Part shown: positions 6,121-9,569 of the stretch, piece by piece
How the letters are laid out: the number at the start of each line of letters is the position of its first letter
How positions within the stretch are numbered: position 1 is the first letter of the stretch
Assembly (NCBI GenBank): GCA_046583095.1
Contig: JAYGDB010000023.1
Location: 1 to 9,569, forward strand
Source of the DNA: JAJDAN01 sp046583095
GTDB taxonomy: Bacteria > Myxococcota_A > UBA9160 > UBA4427
DNA: 9,569 nt
Direction: 5' to 3'
The notes under the pieces: model-generated
Told to the model about the DNA's origin: nothing
Databases searched by the model: none
What the model saw: only the letters and a program-made list of their open reading frames with translations
Position numbers and translations under genes: made by a program

Positions 6121-6470
6121 TTGAGAGGTTCTCCAGGCCTGGCTGTCTGTGAGTTCGATCCGTGGATGGGGGGGCAGGCCTTCCCGAGATGGAAGTGGAC
6201 GATTTCTCGTCGGGGTGTCAGGGAAAGCGCGAACAGACAGGGCGTGGATGTACTTGGTGTCGCGAGGACGTTTGTGGCAAAAAAGCCTTGTGTTACCGGG
6301 GTAGAAATCTCGCCCTTCGTCCCCCCTTGGGGCTCGGGCGAGGGCAGGCGTACACTGAATGGTGTTCAGAGTAGATCCCGGAAGCCTTCGGAATCGCAGT
6401 CTGTTCTCGAGCGGCTGAGCCGAGAGGCACTTTGAGCCGCGAATCCGCTCCATCCGGTAGAATCGAAGGG
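6121..6470. promoter_or_regulatory. 350-bp divergent intergenic region with inverted repeats
   Basis: This must hold promoters for the PEP-CTERM unit (minus) and the dioxygenase-like gene (plus). It contains GACGA-TTTC-TCGTC at 6198-6211, in the minus-strand leader. It also contains GGC-AAAAAA-GCC at about 6276-6287. A nested structure lies at 6309-6342, where CTCGCCC pairs with GGGCGAG around an inner CCCCTTGGGG. CTGAA-TGGTG-TTCAG lies at 6355-6369. A possible plus-strand sigma-70 promoter is TTGGGG (6327-6332), an 18-bp spacer and TACACT (6351-6356). I looked for a sigma-54 type GG-N10-GC element on the minus strand, known from some PEP-CTERM regulons, and did not find a convincing one. I see no coding sequence here. 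Confidence 0.4.
6327..6356 (+). promoter_or_regulatory. Weak sigma-70-like promoter candidate for the dioxygenase-like gene
   Basis: TTGGGG and TACACT are separated by 18 bp and lie about 115 bp before the ATG at 6471. Three of six and four of six positions match the consensus. The -35 element lies inside a strong inverted repeat (6309-6342), and a second small palindrome (6355-6369) overlaps the end of the -10 and the expected start site, as an operator might. The evidence is positional and weak. Confidence 0.25.
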
Positions 6471-7430
6471 ATGCCTCACTGCGCGAACCCGCCGATCCTG
6501 CTTCGCGATGTGATCCCCGACGTCAGCGCGGTCGTCGAGATCCTCGAAGGCAATGCGCCCTACACGCCGCTTGGGGGCTGGTTTCGGCCCGGTCAGGACG
6601 AGGAGGTGGCGAACAGTCCCCAGTGGTTCCAGAACGACTGGGTGCACGCGGATCTCGCGGTGCAGGGCTCGGGGCTCTTCCTGTGGCACAAGGAGGTGAC
6701 GGAGGCCGCTCGGCGCTTCTACGACTCGGAGATCGTCGTCCCCCATACCCTGTATGTGAATCTGATGGCGGGCATCGAGGAGAGCGGTCCGGCGCACACC
6801 GACAATCCGGTCTTCCAGGGACGGAACCGCACGAATACGCCCATGGGGCTGCTTCGCACGATGTTCTGGTCGGGGCTCTTCGAGCGCTGGGCAATCCGGC
6901 AGGCCACCTCGATCTGGTGGATGAACGACGTCGAGGGCGGCGGTCTTCGCTACTGGCCCGATGGACCCGACAAGCCACCCCACCGGTACGTCGGCGCGAT
7001 GGCGAACACCGCACTCGTCGGTGACAACCACGGGATGTTCCATCAGGTAGAGCCGGTGGGGCCCTTCGATGGGGGAACACGGCTCGTGACAAGCCGTGCC
7101 GAGCTCGCTCCCGCGCGCGACGGCAGCGGCGACTGGACGGTGACCGACCGCGGCGAGGTGCGCTTTCGCGCGCCGCTCGAAACCTTCCGGATCAGCGTCC
7201 TCTGGAAGGCGCACATCTACCGCACCGAAGAGGAGCGCCAGCTCCTCGAGGCCGAACCGCTCTCTCTCGAAGATGTGTCACGAATCTTCGCCGAAGATCT
7301 CTCCGCGAAAGGGTCCGACGTCCGCCTCGATCTCAGCCGCATCGACGACCCGTCTCAGCAGCATGCCCTCGCAGGGGCCTATCCCGAGGCGACCCCCGTC
7401 GACGCCGGCCGATCGGTATTCGACGCCTAG
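6471..7430 (+). CDS. Putative Fe(II)/2-oxoglutarate dioxygenase-like protein
   Basis: The product is a soluble 319-aa protein with no signal peptide or membrane segment. The centre reads as a double-stranded beta-helix oxygenase. It has YVNLMAGIEESGPAHTDNP with H109 and D111 as a candidate HxD metal pair, GGGLRYWPDGP in the middle, then GDNHGMFHQVEPVG with H191 (or H187) as the distal ligand. R204 in GGTR, 13 residues on, is a possible 2-oxoglutarate-binding arginine. The C-terminal third (from about residue 240) is charged and helical. I cannot assign it to a named subfamily or substrate. The start is uncertain: ATG 6471 has GAAGGG directly abutting it, while an in-frame TTG at 6432 has GAGAGG four bases upstream and would add 13 residues. 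It faces the thiolase gene convergently and the PEP-CTERM gene divergently, so it is probably monocistronic. It is confidently a gene; the enzyme class is moderate confidence. Confidence 0.8.
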   Translation: MPHCANPPILLRDVIPDVSAVVEILEGNAPYTPLGGWFRPGQDEEVANSPQWFQNDWVHADLAVQGSGLFLWHKEVTEAARRFYDSEIVVPHTLYVNLMAGIEESGPAHTDNPVFQGRNRTNTPMGLLRTMFWSGLFERWAIRQATSIWWMNDVEGGGLRYWPDGPDKPPHRYVGAMANTALVGDNHGMFHQVEPVGPFDGGTRLVTSRAELAPARDGSGDWTVTDRGEVRFRAPLETFRISVLWKAHIYRTEEERQLLEAEPLSLEDVSRIFAEDLSAKGSDVRLDLSRIDDPSQQHALAGAYPEATPVDAGRSVFDA

Positions 7431-7519
7431 CGTACGGGAAACCGACCCGACACCCGGTGTCCGGCAGGCTCGGCGGACGGGCTCATCCGAGTTCGTTCGT
7501 CATCTCGCGCAGCGCCGTC

Positions 7520-8668
7520 TCAGACCGACAGCACCGTCACGCAGCTCACGCCGGGAAAGCCGTAGACGTGGGTGAAGCCGGTCTTGGGCTTGCCGGGCAC
7601 CTGGTGGCGACCCGCGCGCCCGCGCAGTTGTGTGCACACCTCGTGGACCTGGCGCAGGCCCGAGGCGCCGATGGGTTCGCCGTTGGCGAGTAGGCCGCCA
7701 TCGGTATTGACCGGAATCCTGCCGTCGAGTGCGGTTTCTCCATCGCGCACCAGCGCTTCCTGCTCGCCGTCCTTGCAGAAGCCGCACTCGGCCAGGTGCA
7801 TGATCTCGTGTCCCACCTCGGTGTCCTGCACCTGTGCGACGTCGATGTCCTCGGGTCCCACCCCCGCCATCTCGAAAGCCGCCTGCGAGGCCTGCACGCT
7901 GGGGCTCGGCGCGGACTTCACGGGCATCGACGGGCTCAGCGTTTCGAAGGATCCGTAGAGCCGGGTGCGGAAGACGTCGGCGCGCAGCTGGACCGGCGAC
8001 GACGTGTAGCGGCGCGCGACATCCGCGCGGCACAGCACCACCGCTGCGGCGCCTTCGCTGGGAGAGCAGAAGTGAAACTTGCGGAGCGGGTCGCAGACCA
8101 TCGCCGAGTTGGCGATCTCGTCATAGGGGATCGCCTTACGGCGCCAGGCGTGGTCGGTGAGCGACCCGTTGTGGAAGGCCTTGACCGCGGTGCGGTGGAG
8201 GCAGTCTTCGGTGATGCCGTGGTCGTGCATGTAGCGGAGCGTCTTCATCGCGAAGTACTGGGGATTCATCGCCAGGCCCGTCTCCCCGTACCACTGGCCG
8301 AGCCCGATGCTCTCCAGGGTGTCGCCCACCGAGAACGCGCCGCGCGGGTGCTTGTCCATGCCGATCGCGATGGCGATGTCGCCGGCGCCGGCCGTGATCG
8401 CATTGGCGGCCGAGAGCAGCAGGTTGCCGCCCGTCGCACAGCCGTTGTAGAGGGTGGTGAAGGGAATCCCGGTGAGCCCCATGTGGCGGATCATCGTGTC
8501 GGGCTGCAGCACCTCGAGGCTCCCCGCGAAGGCCAACTGCACGTCTGCCCAGCCGAGCCCCGCGTCGTCGAGCGCGGCCCGGGCGGCGGTGACTCCCATC
8601 TCGATCGGGGTGACGCCGTCGTGTCGACCGAAGGGCTGAAGGCCTGTTCCGAGAATGGCCAGATCCAT
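7520..8668 (-). CDS. Thiolase-superfamily lipid-transfer-like protein (possible retro-aldolase partner of DUF35)
   Basis: The product is 382 aa, the usual length of SCP2-thiolase/lipid-transfer-like proteins. The N-terminal half starts with the strand AILGTGLQPFG and carries the nucleophile-region motif YNGCATGG (C77). The C-terminal half has the late motif NGEPIGASGLRQVHE and ends HVYGFPGVSCVTVL (C376). In ordinary thiolases the late motif is GHP, with the His catalytic; here it is GEP (E331). Replacement of that His, together with an adjacent DUF35 gene, fits members that do not do normal thiolysis, such as the Ltp2-type retro-aldolases of steroid side-chain degradation, which work as a complex with a DUF35 protein. 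The substrate cannot be read from sequence. The ATG at 8668 has GAGGA ten bases upstream. It lies 44 bp after the DUF35 gene on the same strand, so one operon is likely. Confidence 0.9.
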   Translation of the reverse strand: MDLAILGTGLQPFGRHDGVTPIEMGVTAARAALDDAGLGWADVQLAFAGSLEVLQPDTMIRHMGLTGIPFTTLYNGCATGGNLLLSAANAITAGAGDIAIAIGMDKHPRGAFSVGDTLESIGLGQWYGETGLAMNPQYFAMKTLRYMHDHGITEDCLHRTAVKAFHNGSLTDHAWRRKAIPYDEIANSAMVCDPLRKFHFCSPSEGAAAVVLCRADVARRYTSSPVQLRADVFRTRLYGSFETLSPSMPVKSAPSPSVQASQAAFEMAGVGPEDIDVAQVQDTEVGHEIMHLAECGFCKDGEQEALVRDGETALDGRIPVNTDGGLLANGEPIGASGLRQVHEVCTQLRGRAGRHQVPGKPKTGFTHVYGFPGVSCVTVLSV

Positions 8669-8712
8669 GGGTGCGTTTTCCTCTTGCTCTAGGGGATAGG
8701 GCGGCGGGTCGT

Positions 8713-9150
8713 CTAGTCGGCGGCGACGGGAGCGAACGCGAAGGTCACGATGTCGCGTCCCTCGTCATCGACCGCAAAAGGTTCGATCGCGAGTTCCATT
8801 TCCATCCCGATGGAGAGCCGGCTGGCATCGCTTTCCGTGAGGCGCGATTCCACCCGCACACCCTCGGGCAACTCGATGTAGCCCACCGCGAAGGGGACGA
8901 AATTTTCGGTGTCGCCCGCATAGGGGACCGGCGGGGGGAAGCGCTGGATCGTCCAGGTGTAGAGCGTGCCGCGCGGGCTCAGCTCGACTTCGTCGCAACC
9001 CTGGGCGGTGCACGAGGGACAGCCCTGCTGGGCCGGGAAGGTGGTTTCGCCGCAGGCGCCGCAACGGCTGCCGCGCAGCCGCGGCGACTCCAGAGAGCCG
9101 GCAAATAGTCCCGCGTCGATCGGAACGCGGCCGGTAGGGGGTGTGCTCAT
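8713..9150 (-). CDS. Zinc-ribbon/OB-fold DUF35 protein
   Basis: The product is 145 aa. Residues 30-47 hold a rubredoxin-like zinc ribbon with C30, C33, C44 and C47 (CGAC...CPSC). The rest is an OB-fold, with GTLYTWTIQRFPPPVPYAG and FVPFAVGYIELPEGVRV as the family's usual strands. DUF35 proteins are small partners of thiolase-superfamily enzymes. They bind beside the active site and are needed for activity or stability in acyl-CoA chemistry (acetoacetyl-CoA synthesis in archaea, steroid side-chain cleavage in actinobacteria). Here the gene directly precedes the thiolase-like gene on the same strand, the expected arrangement. ATG 9150 has a good AGGAG nine bases upstream. The call is firm. Confidence 0.93.
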   Translation of the reverse strand: MSTPPTGRVPIDAGLFAGSLESPRLRGSRCGACGETTFPAQQGCPSCTAQGCDEVELSPRGTLYTWTIQRFPPPVPYAGDTENFVPFAVGYIELPEGVRVESRLTESDASRLSIGMEMELAIEPFAVDDEGRDIVTFAFAPVAAD

Positions 9151-9264
9151 TGCTGGGGGCTCCTACGCTCGTCCACTCAACAGGTAGCCACTGCCCGACG
9201 CCGCGGCAAACCCGGTGGTGGCTTCCTCTTTCGCCGAGACCGGGCGTCGCCGAGCACCGATGAG
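9151..9264. promoter_or_regulatory. Short divergent intergenic region between DUF35 and DNA glycosylase genes
   Basis: This 114-bp stretch should carry the promoter of the DUF35-thiolase pair on the minus strand and that of the glycosylase gene on the plus strand. On the minus strand, AGGAG sits nine bases before the DUF35 start. I see no clear -35/-10 pair or palindrome. Confidence 0.3.
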
Positions 9265-9569
9265 ATGAAGGTTCACAGCTTCGCGCCGATCGCCGATGCG
9301 TCGGCCCGCGTCCTGATCCTTGGCAGCATGCCGGGCCGGGCATCGCTGCGCGCGAACCAGTACTACGCCCATCCGAGGAACAGCTTCTGGAGGCTCATGG
9401 ACGAGGTCGTTGGCATCGAGGCTGCCGACCCGTACCTGGAGCGAACCGAGAGTCTCTGCGGGCAGCGGATCGCACTCTGGGACGTGCTCAAGTCGTGCAC
9501 GCGAACGAGCAGCCTGGATAGCGACATCGTCGAGTCTTCGATCGTGGTGAATGACTTCGGCGACTTCTT
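9265..9569 (+). CDS. Family-6 uracil-DNA-glycosylase-superfamily enzyme (hypoxanthine/deoxyinosine glycosylase), 5' part
   Basis: This is the first 101 codons of a gene that runs off the window. Residues 16-42 are the hallmark of the hypoxanthine-DNA glycosylase family: VLILGSMPG (residues 16-24), then QYYAHPRNSFW with N39 of the PRN motif as a likely catalytic residue. Further on, ALWDVLKSCTR and SSLDSDI follow, the family's next conserved block. Such enzymes remove hypoxanthine (deaminated adenine) from DNA as the first step of base-excision repair in the cytoplasm. ATG 9265 gives the correct N-terminus just before the first strand, but has no strong ribosome binding site (only GATGAG directly upstream). 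No functional link to the neighbouring lipid genes is apparent. Confidence 0.85.
   Translation, partial: MKVHSFAPIADASARVLILGSMPGRASLRANQYYAHPRNSFWRLMDEVVGIEAADPYLERTESLCGQRIALWDVLKSCTRTSSLDSDIVESSIVVNDFGDF

Noticed and set aside
6240..6310. Sigma-54 promoter upstream of the PEP-CTERM gene (TTTTTTGCC on the minus strand)
   Set aside because: The nearest upstream GG is only seven bases from the GC instead of the required ten, so the -24/-12 spacing fails.
5368..6435. 355-codon plus-strand frame opposite the PEP-CTERM and ligase genes
   Set aside because: It is low-complexity Glu/Arg/Gly-rich translation antisense to two well-supported genes and crosses the intergenic region; it shows no signal or motif.
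6121..6453. Upstream extension of the PEP-CTERM frame to 6453
   Set aside because: The translation is Arg/Pro-rich and would bury the signal peptide 111 residues inside the protein. ATG 6120 has a suitable ribosome binding site.
7449..7461. GACACC-C-GGTGTC palindrome between the convergent dioxygenase-like and thiolase-like genes
   Set aside because: The single-base loop cannot form a normal hairpin and there is no T tract on either strand. The nearby GTCCG/CGGAC pair (7459-7463, 7474-7478) also lacks a T tract, so I do not call a terminator here.
7796..8692. 298-codon plus-strand frame antisense to the thiolase-like gene
   Set aside because: It is rich in Arg, His, Val and Gly with no recognisable domain. 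The minus strand carries conserved thiolase motifs in this interval.
1..9569. CRISPR arrays, tRNA or rRNA genes, insertion sequences, exosortase gene
   Set aside because: No regularly spaced repeats, RNA-gene motifs, transposase frames with terminal repeats, or exosortase-like membrane protein were found on reading both strands.

Overview
This is a GC-rich bacterial window. A canonical exosortase target tail (PEP-CTERM), an O-antigen-ligase-type membrane protein, a dockerin-bearing exported protein and a thiolase/DUF35 lipid-catabolism pair together suggest a Gram-negative, polysaccharide-producing bacterium. A 'deltaproteobacterial' lineage (Myxococcota, Desulfobacterota or Binatota type) is my best guess; it is inference and cannot be settled from this window.

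Layout: (1) The window opens inside the 3' part of an alpha-helical, TPR-like protein gene (+). (2) A TetR-family regulator follows (+, about 755-1420). (3) A long exported protein (+, 1666-4233) carries a signal peptide, a degenerate 40-residue tandem repeat, a discoidin-like beta domain, a long unassigned beta-rich middle, a textbook two-loop type I dockerin, and a C-terminal hydrophobic helix with an Arg-rich end. (4) Convergent to it, and overlapping its end by 27 bp, is an apparent two-gene minus-strand unit: a 197-aa PEP-CTERM protein with a cohesin-like body (6120-5527), then an O-antigen-ligase/Wzy-type protein (5481-4207). (5) A 350-bp divergent intergenic region with several inverted repeats separates this unit from a plus-strand protein with an HxD...H pattern resembling a 2-oxoglutarate/Fe(II) dioxygenase (6471-7430). 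(6) Convergent to that is a minus-strand pair, a zinc-ribbon/OB-fold DUF35 protein (9150-8713) followed by a thiolase-superfamily lipid-transfer-like protein (8668-7520). (7) Divergent from the pair, the 5' end of a family-6 (hypoxanthine/deoxyinosine) DNA glycosylase gene runs off the right edge.

The main point of interest is the centre of the window. A dockerin-bearing secreted protein sits beside a cohesin-like protein that should be processed by an exosortase, with a polysaccharide ligase/polymerase in the same apparent transcription unit as the latter. This could be a non-cellulosomal, surface-displayed cohesin-dockerin pair linked to envelope polysaccharide. The dockerin motif and PEP-CTERM tail are read directly from the sequence. 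The cohesin fold and the partnership are inferences that need structural and binding tests. No exosortase gene, CRISPR array, rRNA, tRNA or insertion sequence was seen in the window.
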